Positions 9,183-18,406 of a stretch of DNA of 64,000 bases are shown here, in pieces (positions within the stretch are counted from its first letter, which is position 1; each line of letters opens with the position of its first letter). The notes under the pieces were generated by a model, which worked only from the letters and a program-made list of their open reading frames with translations, was not told where the DNA came from and made no database searches. The position numbers and the translations under genes are program-made. Source of the DNA: Solimonas soli DSM 21787 (GTDB lineage: Bacteria; Pseudomonadota; Gammaproteobacteria; Nevskiales; Nevskiaceae); assembly GCF_000474945.1 (NCBI RefSeq), contig NZ_AXDW01000017.1, forward strand, positions 1 through 64,000, in the 5' to 3' direction.

Positions 9183-11318
9183 ATGAACGCTTCCGCCCCG
9201 CTGCCCGCCGTGCCGCCGCCCGACGATGCCGATCCGCAGGCGCCGGCGCGCAGGCGCATGACCCTGCGCCGCTGGTGGTCCGGCCTGCCCGACGCCGCGC
9301 AGCGCGCTCGCGCGCTCGACACCGCGCTGCAGGGCCTGATCGCCGCCGATGAAGCGCGGCGCCTGCCGGCGCTGCGCGCGCTGATCGCCGCGGTGCGGCC
9401 GGCGCGTCCGCAGCTCGCCAACGTGGCGCGCGCCCAGCTGGTCAACCTGACCCAGCGCGTGCGCGAGAATCCGGCGCAGCGCGCGGCCCTGCGCGAAGCG
9501 CTGCTCTGGCTGCTCGGCACGCGCCAGCCCTTGCGCCTGCTGACCGAATCCGGCGTGCTCGCCCACGAGGGCCTGGTCGCGGCGCTGTGGCGCCGCCTCA
9601 CCGATCGCGTGCTGCCCGAGGAATGGCGGCCGGACGAGCTGAAGGACTGCCTGCATTACCTGTTCGACGACGCGCGCGATCATCAGTGGATCGATGCCGT
9701 CGACGACACGGTGTGGATCGCCTTGCTCGACGCCCTGGATTTCTCGGCGAGCGCGGCCGGCGAGCGGCCGGCCATGACGCTGCCGATTCTCGAGGCGCTG
9801 CAGGTCATCTCGTACCGCATCGCCGCGATCGGCCTGGAACCGGAGCTGGTGCGCAACCATCCGGCGATCGAGCGCTACGAGTCGCCGTTCCTGACCCAGA
9901 ACGTCGAGCTGCACGCCTTTCTCGAAGCGCGCAAGAAAGCGGCGGCGGAGCCGGGCGCGGCGACGCTCGACGACAAGCACCTGCTGGTGCTGCTCGAGCA
10001 GTGCCGCGAGATCGTCGTCAAGGTGCGCAAGCAGGCGGCGCAGAGCGGCGCCAGCATCAGCCTGACGGTGCTGCTGGTGCGCCTGTCGCAGAACCTCGAA
10101 CGCCTGCGCCTGCTGCTGCGCCTGCTCGAGGACCGGCCGGCGCACGAACTCAATGTGCTGCGCGTCGGCTTCTTCAAGGTGCTGGTGCGTGCGGAGAACC
10201 AGCGCAACAGCGTGCCGCAGATGTGGCGGCAGATCAGCGAGCTGCTCGCCGCGCGCATCACCGAGAACGCCAGCAAGACCGGCGAGCACTACGTGACGGC
10301 GACGCGGCGCGAATACTTCGCGATGTTGCGCTCGGCGCTCGGGGCCGGCTTCATCGTGCCGTTCATGGCCCTGCTCAAGCTGGCGATGGGCGCGACACCG
10401 CATTCGCCGCTGATCACCGCCCTGCTCTACAGCCTCAACTACGGACTCGGCTTCGTGCTCATCTATCTGCTGCATTTCACCATCGCCACCAAGCAGCCGG
10501 CGATGACCGCCTCGTATCTTGCCGCCAGCATCGCCAATGCCGAAGGCAGGGACCGCCTCGGGCCGCTGGTCGAGCAGATCGTGCGCACGCTGCGCACGCA
10601 GCTGGTGGCGATCTTCGGCAACGTGCTGTTCGCGTTCGCCGTGCCGGTGGCACTGGCGATGGCGGTCTACGCCAACACCGGCCACCCTCTCGTCGGCGTC
10701 GACAAGGCGCGGCACCTGCTGCACGACCAGAATCCGATCGCCAGCCTGGCCTGGCTGCACGCGGCGATCGCCGGCGTCTGTCTGTTTCTCTCCGGCCTGA
10801 TCTCCGGCTACTTCGACAACAAGGCGGTCTACAACCGCATCCCGCAGCGCCTGCAGCAGGTGCGCGCGCTGCGCCGCCTGCTCGGCCCGGCGCGTCTCGC
10901 GCGGCTGGCCGCGTATCTCGAGAATCATCTCGGCGCGCTGGCGGGCAATTTCTTCTTCGGCTGCATGCTCGGTTCGATGGGCACGCTCGGCTTCATCGTC
11001 GGCCTGCCGCTCGACATCCGGCACGTGACCTTCTCGTCGGCCTACGCCGGCTACTCGCTGGTGGCGCTGGACTGGAACATCGGCTGGCGCGACGGAGCGC
11101 TGCTGGCGCTCGGCATTGTCGGTATCGGCCTGATCAATCTGACGGTGAGTTTTTCGCTGGCGCTGCGCGTCGCCCTGCGTGCGCAGCAGGTGCGCTTCGA
11201 GGATCGGCGCGCGCTGCTGCGCACGCTCGGCCGGCGCTTCATCGCGCGGCCCGGCGAATTCTTCTGGCCGCCGCGCGGAGCGCAGGACGCAGCGGACGGC
11301 CCGCGCCATGCGCGATGA
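9183..11318 (+). CDS. Gcr/'site-specific recombinase' family multi-pass membrane protein
   Basis: A 711-residue protein that matches the family usually labelled site-specific recombinase after gonococcal Gcr. The ATG at 9183 was chosen because upstream in-frame codons run through the divergent promoter region. Residues 1-380 are Arg/Leu-rich and soluble-looking. From about residue 390 there are six or so strongly hydrophobic stretches, for example GAGFIVPFMALLKLAMG, YGLGFVLIYLLHFTIA, VLFAFAVPVALAMAVY and NFFFGCMLGSMGTLGFIVG, with the family segment TKQPAMTASYLAASIA. I see no tyrosine- or serine-recombinase active site, so the recombinase name is probably misleading. The gene stands alone and converges on the next one. 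Confidence 0.85.
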   Translation: MNASAPLPAVPPPDDADPQAPARRRMTLRRWWSGLPDAAQRARALDTALQGLIAADEARRLPALRALIAAVRPARPQLANVARAQLVNLTQRVRENPAQRAALREALLWLLGTRQPLRLLTESGVLAHEGLVAALWRRLTDRVLPEEWRPDELKDCLHYLFDDARDHQWIDAVDDTVWIALLDALDFSASAAGERPAMTLPILEALQVISYRIAAIGLEPELVRNHPAIERYESPFLTQNVELHAFLEARKKAAAEPGAATLDDKHLLVLLEQCREIVVKVRKQAAQSGASISLTVLLVRLSQNLERLRLLLRLLEDRPAHELNVLRVGFFKVLVRAENQRNSVPQMWRQISELLAARITENASKTGEHYVTATRREYFAMLRSALGAGFIVPFMALLKLAMGATPHSPLITALLYSLNYGLGFVLIYLLHFTIATKQPAMTASYLAASIANAEGRDRLGPLVEQIVRTLRTQLVAIFGNVLFAFAVPVALAMAVYANTGHPLVGVDKARHLLHDQNPIASLAWLHAAIAGVCLFLSGLISGYFDNKAVYNRIPQRLQQVRALRRLLGPARLARLAAYLENHLGALAGNFFFGCMLGSMGTLGFIVGLPLDIRHVTFSSAYAGYSLVALDWNIGWRDGALLALGIVGIGLINLTVSFSLALRVALRAQQVRFEDRRALLRTLGRRFIARPGEFFWPPRGAQDAADGPRHAR

Positions 11319-11369
11319 GCGCAGGCCCGCGGCCCTGCCAGGTCCGTGGACGACCGCCGCGGCGACGCA

Positions 11370-11705
11370 TCAGGGGCGCAGCGCGTAGAGCCACAGCAGG
11401 CCGAACGCGGCGCTTGCCGTCGGCACGGCGCGCTGCAGCGGACGCAGGGCGCCGGCGTGACGGCGCAGGCTCTGCAGCAGGACGCGGAGCCCGCACAGCG
11501 CGCCGAGTGCGATCAGCCAGTGCTGAAAGGCGACCAGCGGGCCGACGCTGACGTTCCACAGGGCGAGCGCGGTGCCGTTGAGCATGACCGCCGCCAGCCA
11601 GTGTTCGAGCTTGACGGACCGCTCGTGCTCGTCGCGCGCCTCGCGCAGGCTGCGCAGGAGCGCGGCGGCCATCAGGGTCCAGGCGATTGCATCGATGATC
11701 GTCAT
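11370..11705 (-). CDS. Small membrane protein of unknown function behind a Fur box
   Basis: A 111-residue protein I do not recognise. It has three hydrophobic segments (about residues 5-18, 36-55 and 60-80) and a fourth near the C-terminus (ASAAFGLLWLYAL), with a charged stretch REARDEHERSVKLEHW between the first two. The ATG at 11705 has GGAG 8 bp upstream; a longer in-frame reading to 11897 would run through the Fur box and is Pro/Arg-rich, so it was rejected. The Fur box and an overlapping -10 element lie about 135 bp upstream, which suggests iron-repressed expression. It converges on the Gcr-like gene. Confidence 0.65.
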   Translation of the reverse strand: MTIIDAIAWTLMAAALLRSLREARDEHERSVKLEHWLAAVMLNGTALALWNVSVGPLVAFQHWLIALGALCGLRVLLQSLRRHAGALRPLQRAVPTASAAFGLLWLYALRP

Positions 11706-11739
11706 CTCGTGGCTCCGGCAGCGCTCGCGCGTGAACGCG

Positions 11740-11760
11740 GATGTGGCGCAGGGCCACATC
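11740..11760. promoter_or_regulatory. Perfect 8-bp inverted repeat GATGTGGC/GCCACATC
   Basis: GATGTGGC (11740-11747) and GCCACATC (11753-11760) are separated by five bases. The repeat is in the 5' untranslated region of the small membrane protein gene (minus strand), between the Fur box and the start codon. It could be an RNA hairpin or an operator for a second regulator. There is no further evidence. Confidence 0.4.
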
Positions 11761-11837
11761 GAAAGGAGAGCTGCCGGCGGCGGGGCGTGCCGTGGAGGTG
11801 GCGAGTCGGCCGGGGGGAGGAGAACCCGGCCGCGTAA

Positions 11838-11865
11838 ATGATAATGATTTTCATATGTCACGCAA
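11838..11865 (-). promoter_or_regulatory. Fur box overlapping a sigma70-like promoter
   Basis: TGATAATGATTTTCA at 11839-11853 matches the 7-1-7 Fur consensus TGATAATNATTATCA at every defined position but one. On the minus strand the same stretch holds a -10-like TATCAT (11838-11843) with TTGCGT (11860-11865) 16 bp upstream, so bound Fur would cover the promoter of the small membrane protein gene. On the plus strand the box is about 120 bp before aidB, where the promoter match is poorer. The Fur match is direct; the target is inferred. Confidence 0.7.
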
Positions 11866-11973
11866 GACCCTGTCCGGCAAGCCGCATCTGGCCGCAACGA
11901 CGGCCACGCCGGACCGTGGCGGCGAATGCGGCGGCCCGCCGGCGCGACTATTCTCGGCCCATGGAGGACACCG

Positions 11974-13617
11974 ATGACTCATGCCGAACGATTCCTGACG
12001 CACAGCGTCGACAACCAGGCGCCGCCGCTGCTCGACTACAACGCCTATCTGAGCGATCCCGCCCTGCGCGAGGCGGTGGCGCGCGAAGGCGGCGGCTGGG
12101 CCGAGGCGCATCTGTCCGCCTACGGCGCCGTGACGGGCGGCGAGATGATCGCGCTCGGCTACGCGGCCAACGAGAACAAGCCGAAGCTGAGGGCCTACGA
12201 CCGCTATGGCCACCGCATCGACGAGATCGAATTCCATCCGGCCTACCACCGCGTCATGCAGCTCGGCATGCAGTACGGCGTGCATGCCTTCGCCTGGCGC
12301 AACGCCGACAAGCCGGGCGCGCACGTCGCCCGCGCCGCGATCTCGTATCTGCACAATCAGGCCGAGGCCGGCAGCAGCTGCCCGCTGACCATGACGCACG
12401 CCGCAGCGCCGGCGCTCGCGCATTCGCCGGACGTCGCCAGGCGCTGGCTGCCGCAGATCCATTCGTATGAGTACGACCCGCGCCTGCTGCCATTCGCTCA
12501 GAAGAAGGGCTGCACCATGGGCATGGGCATGACCGAGAAGCAGGGCGGCTCGGACGTGCGCGCCAACAGCACGAAGGCGTATGCGCAGGCGGACGGTTCG
12601 TACGAGATCGTCGGCCACAAATGGTTCTTCTCGGCGCCGATGTGCGATGCCTGGCTGGTGCTCGCCTACGTGGATGCCGGCCTGACCTGCTTCCTGATGC
12701 CGAAGCTGCGGCCGGACGGCTCGCGCAACGCGATCCACATCCAGCGCCTGAAGGACAAGCTCGGCGACTGGAGCAACGCGTCGAGCGAGGTCGAATTCCT
12801 CGGTGCCTGGGCCGAGCGCGTCGGCGAGGAAGGCCGCGGCGTGTCGACGATTCTCGAGATGGTGGCGCTGACGCGCCTCGACTGCATGATCGGCTCGGCG
12901 AGCCTCATGCGACAGGCGACGGTGCAGGCCGTGCATCACGCGCGCCATCGCAAGGCGTTCGGCAAGCTGCTCATCGATCAGCCCCTGATGCGCAACGTGC
13001 TCGCCGATCTCGCGCTCGAGACCGAAGCGGCGACGGCGCTGACCCTGCGCGTGGCGCGCGCCGTCGATGCGGCGCCGCGCGACGCCGGCGAGGCCGCCTT
13101 CGCGCGCATCGCCACGGCGATCGGCAAGTACTGGATCTGCAAGCGCTGCCCGCCGCTGGTCAACGAGGCGCAGGAATGTCTCGGCGGCGCCGGCTACGTC
13201 GAGGACGGCCCAATGCCGCGCCTCTACCGTCAGGCGCCGCTCAATTCGATCTGGGAGGGCAGCGGCAATATCCAGTGCCTCGACGTGCTGCGCGCCATCG
13301 GCAAGGAGCCGGAAACGCGCGAAGCCCTGTTCGCGGAGCTGCTCGGCGCGCGCGGCGCGCACGCCGATCTCGATCGCGAGATTCACTGGCTGACCGAGGC
13401 CTTCGACGATCGCACGACGCTTGAACTGCGCTCGCGCATGGTGGTCGAGCGCATCGCGCTGGCCCTGCAGGCAGCGATTCTGCTGCGCGCCGGCAATGAC
13501 GACGTCGCCAGCACCTGGTGCGCCAGCCGTCTCGGCGGCGAGCACGGGCTCAATTACGGAACGCTGTCGGCGCAGACGCCGTTCGAGGCCTTGCTGGTGC
13601 GGGCCTTCGCAGCCTGA
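11974..13617 (+). CDS. aidB: AidB-like acyl-CoA dehydrogenase-fold flavoprotein
   Basis: A 547-residue member of the AidB branch of the acyl-CoA dehydrogenase superfamily, close in length to E. coli AidB (541). The start has AGGA at a suitable distance (ATGGAGGACACCGATG). Family-specific blocks are plain: the N-terminal [18 protein letters not shown], then [13 protein letters not shown] (FAD/substrate loop), [28 protein letters not shown], and [19 protein letters not shown] with the Glu at the usual catalytic-base position. The AidB C-terminal domain, which binds DNA in E. coli, seems present. E. coli AidB belongs to the alkylation response; no ada gene is nearby. A hairpin follows the stop. 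Confidence 0.9.
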   Translation: MTHAERFLTHSVDNQAPPLLDYNAYLSDPALREAVAREGGGWAEAHLSAYGAVTGGEMIALGYAANENKPKLRAYDRYGHRIDEIEFHPAYHRVMQLGMQYGVHAFAWRNADKPGAHVARAAISYLHNQAEAGSSCPLTMTHAAAPALAHSPDVARRWLPQIHSYEYDPRLLPFAQKKGCTMGMGMTEKQGGSDVRANSTKAYAQADGSYEIVGHKWFFSAPMCDAWLVLAYVDAGLTCFLMPKLRPDGSRNAIHIQRLKDKLGDWSNASSEVEFLGAWAERVGEEGRGVSTILEMVALTRLDCMIGSASLMRQATVQAVHHARHRKAFGKLLIDQPLMRNVLADLALETEAATALTLRVARAVDAAPRDAGEAAFARIATAIGKYWICKRCPPLVNEAQECLGGAGYVEDGPMPRLYRQAPLNSIWEGSGNIQCLDVLRAIGKEPETREALFAELLGARGAHADLDREIHWLTEAFDDRTTLELRSRMVVERIALALQAAILLRAGNDDVASTWCASRLGGEHGLNYGTLSAQTPFEALLVRAFAA

Positions 13618-13636
13618 ACGGCGAACCGGCTGACCA

Positions 13637-13658
13637 ACGGTCGATGCGAATCGACCGT
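13637..13658 (+). terminator. Hairpin after aidB
   Basis: ACGGTCGAT and ATCGACCGT form a perfect 9-bp stem around a GCGA tetraloop, 20 bp past the aidB stop. A T-tract is missing, so this is a terminator-like or mRNA-stabilising hairpin rather than a proven intrinsic terminator. Confidence 0.5.
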
Positions 13659-13781
13659 CCGCGCCCATCGCCGCGCTCGACGCGGGCGGGAGACGGCGGC
13701 GGACATGGACGGCCGCCATCCGACCTGTGCCGCACAGGCTCGTCGCACGGCGCCGCTGCGCGGAGCGAACACCGCGGAAAT

Positions 13782-13816
13782 TCGAAGAATTGGCGGGTCT
13801 GGGCGAGAGGATTTGA
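13782..13816 (-). repeat. Partial copy of the tRNA-Pro 3' end and its flank
   Basis: TCGAAGAATTG (13782-13792) and GGGCGAGAGGATTTGA (13801-13816) recur exactly, in the same order and spacing, at 13934-13944 and 13953-13968 in and beside the tRNA-Pro gene; only the eight bases between are different. The offset is a constant 152 bp. The copied part covers the 3' half of the T arm, the acceptor strand and 11 bp of downstream flank. The 136 bp between the copies holds only GC-rich hairpins such as GATGCCATCGGCATC. It looks like a tRNA remnant or an attachment-site scar. Confidence 0.7.
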
Positions 13817-13945
13817 CGATGCCATCGGCATCGAGCGAGCACCCGCGCAGCGGGCGCGGAGCCCGGAGCGTCAGCGCAGGGTTCGCCGCAGGCGAACAAG
13901 CTCCGGCACCGCACGCGCGGCGAGGGTGAAAGGTCGAAGAATTGA

Positions 13946-14024
<79 letters not shown>

Positions 14025-14102
14025 CGAGAGGCTGGTGATGCAAGGGTGCTGCGGGGGCGCGCAGTGTAGCGAACGGCGCGGCCGATGGGAAAGCGCCGCG
14101 GA

Positions 14103-14537
14103 CTACTCTGGGAACAGGCGCAGCAGGGACTCGAGTTCGTCGCGCAGGTTCTTGATCTCCTGCGCGCGGCCGCCGGCCGGCGCGGCAGCGAGCGGCACCG
14201 GGCGCGGCTTGCCGATCGCCACGACCGTGGTCGTGCCGTGTACGTTGTCGCTGCCGCCGTGACGCGGCATTTCCTTGAGGCGCTGGCGCGCGCCGCCGAT
14301 CGTGAAGCCCTGTTCGTAGAGCAGGCTGCGGATGTGGCGCACCATCTGCACGTCATCCTGCTGGTAGTAGCGGCGGTTGCCGCGCCGCTTCACCGGCTTG
14401 AGCTGCGGAAACTCCTGCTCCCAGTAGCGCAGCACGTGCGGCTTGACGTCGCACAGTTCGCTGACTTCGCCGATGGCGAAGTAGCGCTTGCGCGGAATGT
14501 CGGGCAGGACGGCGAGCGGTTTATCGACGGGTCGCAT
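14103..14537 (-). CDS. MerR-family transcriptional regulator
   Basis: A 144-residue regulator with an N-terminal MerR helix-turn-helix ([27 protein letters not shown], residues about 20-46, quoted in part: [20 protein letters not shown]) and the wing [20 protein letters not shown]. The C-terminal half is short, with a basic linker and a helical end ([18 protein letters not shown]); it lacks the Cys residues of metal sensors. The ATG at 14537 lies inside the 3' end of ihfA, so the genes overlap by 17 bp. This gene follows ihfA in pseudomonads and relatives too, which supports the call. Its effector is unknown. Confidence 0.9.
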   Translation of the reverse strand: MRPVDKPLAVLPDIPRKRYFAIGEVSELCDVKPHVLRYWEQEFPQLKPVKRRGNRRYYQQDDVQMVRHIRSLLYEQGFTIGGARQRLKEMPRHGGSDNVHGTTTVVAIGKPRPVPLAAAPAGGRAQEIKNLRDELESLLRLFPE

Positions 14538-14817
14538 CGGTTTCCACTCGCAGGCGGAGCTTCTGACCCGGGCGGAACGTGACGACGCGACGCGCGGAGA
14601 TCGGAATCTCCTCGCCGGTCTTCGGATTGCGGCCCGGGCGCTGGTTCTTCGAGCGCAGTTCGAAGTTGCCGAAGCCGGACAGCTTGACCTCTTTGCCGGC
14701 CTCGAGACGACCACGGATTTCTTCGAAAAAGAGATCGACGAACTCCTTGGCCTCGCGCTTGTTCAGCCCAAGGTCTTCGAACAGCGCTTCCGCCAGTTCG
14801 GCTTTGGTCAAGGCCAC
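14521..14817 (-). CDS. ihfA: Integration host factor alpha subunit
   Basis: A 98-residue DNA-bending protein, the length of E. coli IhfA. It has the HU/IHF fold signature [20 protein letters not shown], with the intercalating Pro in the beta-arm ([15 protein letters not shown]), and the Ala/Glu-rich dimer helices at the N-terminus ([20 protein letters not shown]). It is the partner of IhfB, encoded elsewhere. It lies 21 bp downstream of pheT, the same linkage as in E. coli, and overlaps the MerR gene. Confidence 0.97.
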   Translation of the reverse strand: MALTKAELAEALFEDLGLNKREAKEFVDLFFEEIRGRLEAGKEVKLSGFGNFELRSKNQRPGRNPKTGEEIPISARRVVTFRPGQKLRLRVETDATRR

Positions 14818-14838
14818 AGACGATTCCCCGATTCTTCA

Positions 14839-17208
14839 CTACTGCCGAATGACGGCGCCCAGATCACGCATCAAGGCCTGCGTAATGGCCGAGCTGGCCG
14901 CATCGATCTCTTGCAAAGTTAGGGTGCGCGAGGCGTCATTGAAAAGCAAGCCCAGTGCAACACTTTTCTCGTTCTCGGCGAGACCTTTACCACGATAAAT
15001 GTCGAAAACCCTGACGTTTGTCAAAAAGCCGACGCCGGCGCCGGAAATGCAGTGCAGAACCTGCTCGGCGCTGACCGATTCCGGCAACACGATCGCCAGG
15101 TCGCGACGCGACGACGGAAACTCGGACAGCGCCTCGGCCTTCGGGACCTTGACGTCGCGCATGGTCTCCCAGTCCAGCTCGTAGACCAGGGCGGCCTCCG
15201 GCAGGTCGAGGCGGCGCACCAGCTGCGGGTGCAGCTCGCCGATCCAGCCGCAGGGCGTGCCGGCGCGCCGGACGCGCGCGCTGCGCCCCGGGTGCAGGGC
15301 GGCATGTTCGGCGGCTTCGAAACGGTACTCGCCGACGCTGTTGCCGAGCAGAGCGATGAGCTCCGCCTTCAGATCGTAGAAATCGACCGGGCGGCTGGCG
15401 CTGCTCCATTGCTCGGGCAGGGCGCGGCCGGCGGCGAGCGCGGCGATGCGCGATGTCTCGACGACGGCGCCGCCGCGCAGCGTGAAGCAGACGCCGGCCT
15501 CGAACAGGCGCACGCGGTCCTGCTGGCGCGCACGGTTGTACAGCCAGGCCGGGATGAGGCCCGCCCACAAGGTGGTGCGCATCACCGAGAGGTTGTCGGC
15601 GATGGGATTGTCGAGCGGAATCGCCGGCACCTCGGGGTTCAGCGCCTGCTGCAGCGCCGGATCGACGAAGGCCAGCGAAATGATTTCCTGCCAGCCGCGC
15701 GCCGCGGCCACTTCCTTGATACGCAGCAGCGGCCGGCGTGCCTCGCGCGCTTGCGAGGGCGCCAGCTGCGCGGCATAGGGCCTGCCGGGAATCCGGTCGT
15801 AGCCGTACAGGCGGCCGACTTCCTCGATCAGATCAGCCTCGATGCGCAGGTCGTAGCGATAGCTCGGCACGCGCGCGATCCAGGCGTCGCCGACTTCGGC
15901 GCGCAGCGTGATGTTGAGGCGGCCGAGCAAGACTTCGACTTCCTTGGCGGCGATCTCGTGGCCGAGCACCTGCACGAGGCGCGAACGGCGCAGGCGGATC
16001 GACACCGGATCGGGCTGGCTGCGGCCGACCTGCGTGACCGGATGCGTCTCGCCGCCGCAGATCTGCAGCACGAGCTGCGTCGCGCGGTCGAGCGCCTGGC
16101 GCTGCAGGCCTGGATCGACGCCGCGCTCGAAGCGATACGAGGCGTCGGAGGCGAGCTTGTGGCGGCGGCCGGTGCCGGCGACCGCGGCCGGCGCGAAGCA
16201 GGCCGACTCGAGGAAGATGCGCGTCGTGCCGTTCTGCACGCCGCTGCCGAGGCCGCCCATGACGCCGGCCAGCGCGACCGCGCCGGAGTCGTCGCTGATC
16301 AGCAGCTCGCGGTTGCGGCACGCGATCAGCTGTTCGTTGAGCAGGCGGATTTCTTCGCCGTCGCGGGCGCGGCGCACGCGCACGCTGCCCGACAACCTGT
16401 CGGCGTCGAAGGCGTGCAGCGGCTGGCCGAGTTCGAGCATCACGTAGTTGGTGATGTCGACGACCGGATGGATGCAGCGGATGCCGGAGCGGCGCAGGCG
16501 CTCGCGCATCCAGTCCGGCGTGCGCGCCTTCGGGTTGAGCTTGGAGACGACGCGGCCGGCATAGTTCGGGCAGTCGTCGACGCTCTCGACCTCGACCTTG
16601 ATCTGCTGATGGCCCTCGACGACGACCTGCGCCTGCGCCGGCCGCTTCATCTGCACGCCGTACAGCGCGGCGACGTCGCGCGCCAGGCCAAGCACGGAGA
16701 GGCAGTCGCCGCGGTTCGGCGTGATTTCGAGGTTGAGCACCTTGTCGGGCAGGCCGAGATGCTGCTCGATCGGCGCGCCGACCTTGGCGTCGGCATCGAG
16801 TTCGAGCAGGCCGTCGGACTTGTCGGACAGTGCCAGCTCCTTCGCCGAGCACAGCATGCCGAAGCTGTCGACGCCACGCAGCTGCGCCTCGGTGATCTTC
16901 AGGCCCCCCGGCAGTTCAGCGCCGACCAGCGCGCACGGCACCTTGATGCCGACGCGCGCGTTCGGCGCGCCGCAGACGATCTGCAGCGGCGTGCCGGTTC
17001 CGGCGTCGACCTCGCAGACCTGCAGGCGATCGGCCTGCGGATGGCGCTCGGCCCGGGTGATCAGGCCGACGACGACCTTGCTCGCCGTCTCGCTCAGCGC
17101 CGGCTCGATCTCGAGTTCGAGGCCGCCCATCACCAGGCGCTCGGCGATCTGCTCGACGGTGGCTGCCGGGTTGACCCACTCGCGCAGCCAGTTTTCGCTC
17201 AATTTCAT
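14839..17208 (-). CDS. pheT: Phenylalanyl-tRNA synthetase beta subunit
   Basis: A 789-residue beta chain of the alpha2-beta2 enzyme that charges tRNA-Phe. Domains in order: N-terminal region, tRNA-binding EMAP-like domain (VVGLITRAERHPQADRLQVC, about residues 45-65), B3/B4 editing region (LEITPNRGDCLSVLGLARDV), B5 domain (about 400-475), the catalytic-like core, and the C-terminal ferredoxin-fold anticodon-binding domain (SRRDLAIVLPESVSAEQVL). All domains of the full-length bacterial form are present. It starts 86 bp after pheS with a repeat-like inverted sequence between them, unlike the few bases usual in E. coli. Confidence 0.97.
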   Translation of the reverse strand: MKLSENWLREWVNPAATVEQIAERLVMGGLELEIEPALSETASKVVVGLITRAERHPQADRLQVCEVDAGTGTPLQIVCGAPNARVGIKVPCALVGAELPGGLKITEAQLRGVDSFGMLCSAKELALSDKSDGLLELDADAKVGAPIEQHLGLPDKVLNLEITPNRGDCLSVLGLARDVAALYGVQMKRPAQAQVVVEGHQQIKVEVESVDDCPNYAGRVVSKLNPKARTPDWMRERLRRSGIRCIHPVVDITNYVMLELGQPLHAFDADRLSGSVRVRRARDGEEIRLLNEQLIACRNRELLISDDSGAVALAGVMGGLGSGVQNGTTRIFLESACFAPAAVAGTGRRHKLASDASYRFERGVDPGLQRQALDRATQLVLQICGGETHPVTQVGRSQPDPVSIRLRRSRLVQVLGHEIAAKEVEVLLGRLNITLRAEVGDAWIARVPSYRYDLRIEADLIEEVGRLYGYDRIPGRPYAAQLAPSQAREARRPLLRIKEVAAARGWQEIISLAFVDPALQQALNPEVPAIPLDNPIADNLSVMRTTLWAGLIPAWLYNRARQQDRVRLFEAGVCFTLRGGAVVETSRIAALAAGRALPEQWSSASRPVDFYDLKAELIALLGNSVGEYRFEAAEHAALHPGRSARVRRAGTPCGWIGELHPQLVRRLDLPEAALVYELDWETMRDVKVPKAEALSEFPSSRRDLAIVLPESVSAEQVLHCISGAGVGFLTNVRVFDIYRGKGLAENEKSVALGLLFNDASRTLTLQEIDAASSAITQALMRDLGAVIRQ

Positions 17209-17213
17209 AGGAC

Positions 17214-17283
17214 GTGATCGGTGATTCGTGATGGATGATTCGTGGATGGCGTTTGGCTTTGCGAATCACCAATCACCGATCAC
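17214..17283. repeat. Inverted repeat between pheS and pheT
   Basis: GTGATCGGTGATT (17214-17226) is the exact reverse complement of AATCACCGATCAC (17271-17283). Further GATTCGTG/CGAATCAC words extend the symmetry on both sides. The low-complexity, AT-richer text is unlike the rest of the window and resembles dispersed GATTCGTGA-type repeats known from Xanthomonadaceae intergenic regions. It would fold into a hairpin in the pheS-pheT transcript. Confidence 0.7.
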
Positions 17284-17294
17284 GAATCGCGCTG

Positions 17295-18299
17295 TCATCG
17301 GAACTGTTCGAGGAAGCGCAGATCGTTGTTGAAGAACAGGCGCAGATCGTCGACGCCGTAGCGCAGCATCGCCATGCGCTCCATGCCCATGCCGAAGGCA
17401 TAGCCCGAGTATTTCTCGGAATCGATGCCGACCGCTTCGAGCACCTTCGGATGCACGACGCCGCAGCCGAGCACTTCCAGCCAGCGCCAGCTGCCATCCG
17501 GCAGCGTCCACCTGATGTGCACGTCGGCACCCGGTTCGACGAAGGGGAAGTACGACGGCCGGAACAGCGCCTCGATGTCGCGTTCGAAGAAGCGCGAGAG
17601 GAAAGTCTGCAGGTCGTATTTCAGATCGGCGAGCGAGACCTTCTCGGCGACGTACAGGCCTTCCATCTGGTGGAACATCGGGCTGTGCGTGCGATCGGAG
17701 TCGACTCGGTAGACGCGGCCCGGGCAGATGATGCGGATCGGCGGCTTCTCGCGCTGCTGCATCGTGCGGATCTGCACCGGGCTGGTATGCGTGCGCAGCA
17801 GGCGCTCGCCGTTGAGCACATAGAAGGTGTCCGCCATCGCGCGCGCCGGGTGTGCTTCCGGAATGTTCAGCGCGCCGAAGTTGTGGAAGTCGTCCTCGAT
17901 CTCCGGGCCTTCAACTCTCTCGAAACCCATCTCGCCGAAGATCTCGGCGATGCGCTGGATGGTGCGCGTGATCGGGTGCAGGCCGCCGCTTGCCTCGCCG
18001 CGGCCGGGCAGGGTGACGTCGATGCGTTCGGCGGCGAGCCGTGCCGCGAGCGTCGACTCGGCGAGCGTCGCGCCGCGCGATTCCAGGGCCGCCGACAGCG
18101 CATCCTTGGCGCGGTTGACGCGCTCGCCGAAGGCCTTGCGCTGGTCCGGCGCCATGCCGCCGAGCTGCTTGAGCAGTTCGGTGACGCGGCCCTTCTTGCC
18201 GAGCAGTTCGACGCGCAGGGTCTCCAGCGTCCGTTCATCACCGCAGGCCGCGATGTCGGCCTGCGCCTGCTGCACCAGTTCTTCGATTGGGTCGGTCAT
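17295..18299 (-). CDS. pheS: Phenylalanyl-tRNA synthetase alpha subunit
   Basis: A 334-residue catalytic alpha subunit of PheRS. The ATG at 18299 gives the usual N-terminal coiled coil ([19 protein letters not shown]); upstream in-frame codons run into the terminator and were excluded. Class II synthetase motifs are visible: motif 1 around [19 protein letters not shown], motif 2 [20 protein letters not shown], and motif 3 [18 protein letters not shown]. The phenylalanine pocket region [20 protein letters not shown] is present. It is preceded by a hairpin-plus-T-tract that may attenuate transcription coming from rplT. Confidence 0.97.
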   Translation of the reverse strand: MTDPIEELVQQAQADIAACGDERTLETLRVELLGKKGRVTELLKQLGGMAPDQRKAFGERVNRAKDALSAALESRGATLAESTLAARLAAERIDVTLPGRGEASGGLHPITRTIQRIAEIFGEMGFERVEGPEIEDDFHNFGALNIPEAHPARAMADTFYVLNGERLLRTHTSPVQIRTMQQREKPPIRIICPGRVYRVDSDRTHSPMFHQMEGLYVAEKVSLADLKYDLQTFLSRFFERDIEALFRPSYFPFVEPGADVHIRWTLPDGSWRWLEVLGCGVVHPKVLEAVGIDSEKYSGYAFGMGMERMAMLRYGVDDLRLFFNNDLRFLEQFR

Positions 18300-18334
18300 G
18301 TCTGCGGTCTGCGCGCCGCCGCGCGCGGTGTTCG

Positions 18335-18373
18335 GAAAACAAAAAAGGGGAACGGCCAAGCGCCGCTCCCCTT
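18335..18373 (-). terminator. Intrinsic terminator or attenuator between rplT and pheS
   Basis: On the minus strand AAGGGGAGCGGC and GCCGTTCCCCTT form a 12-bp stem (one G-U) around CTTGG-like loop bases, followed at once by TTTTTT and then GTTTTCC. This is the strongest intrinsic terminator in the translation operon. It would end the infC-rpmI-rplT message or act as a pheST attenuator. I looked for a Phe-rich leader peptide like E. coli PheM upstream and saw none. Confidence 0.8.
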
Positions 18374-18406
18374 CGCAACAGCTAGATAACGACGGGCTGG
18401 CTGTGC

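Noticed and set aside
11370-11897. A 175-residue version of the small membrane protein
   Set aside because: The extra N-terminus runs through the Fur box and is Pro/Arg/Cys-rich. The ATG at 11705 has a ribosome binding site.
18300-18406. PheM-like leader peptide before pheS
   Set aside because: No short reading frame with a run of Phe codons precedes the hairpin.
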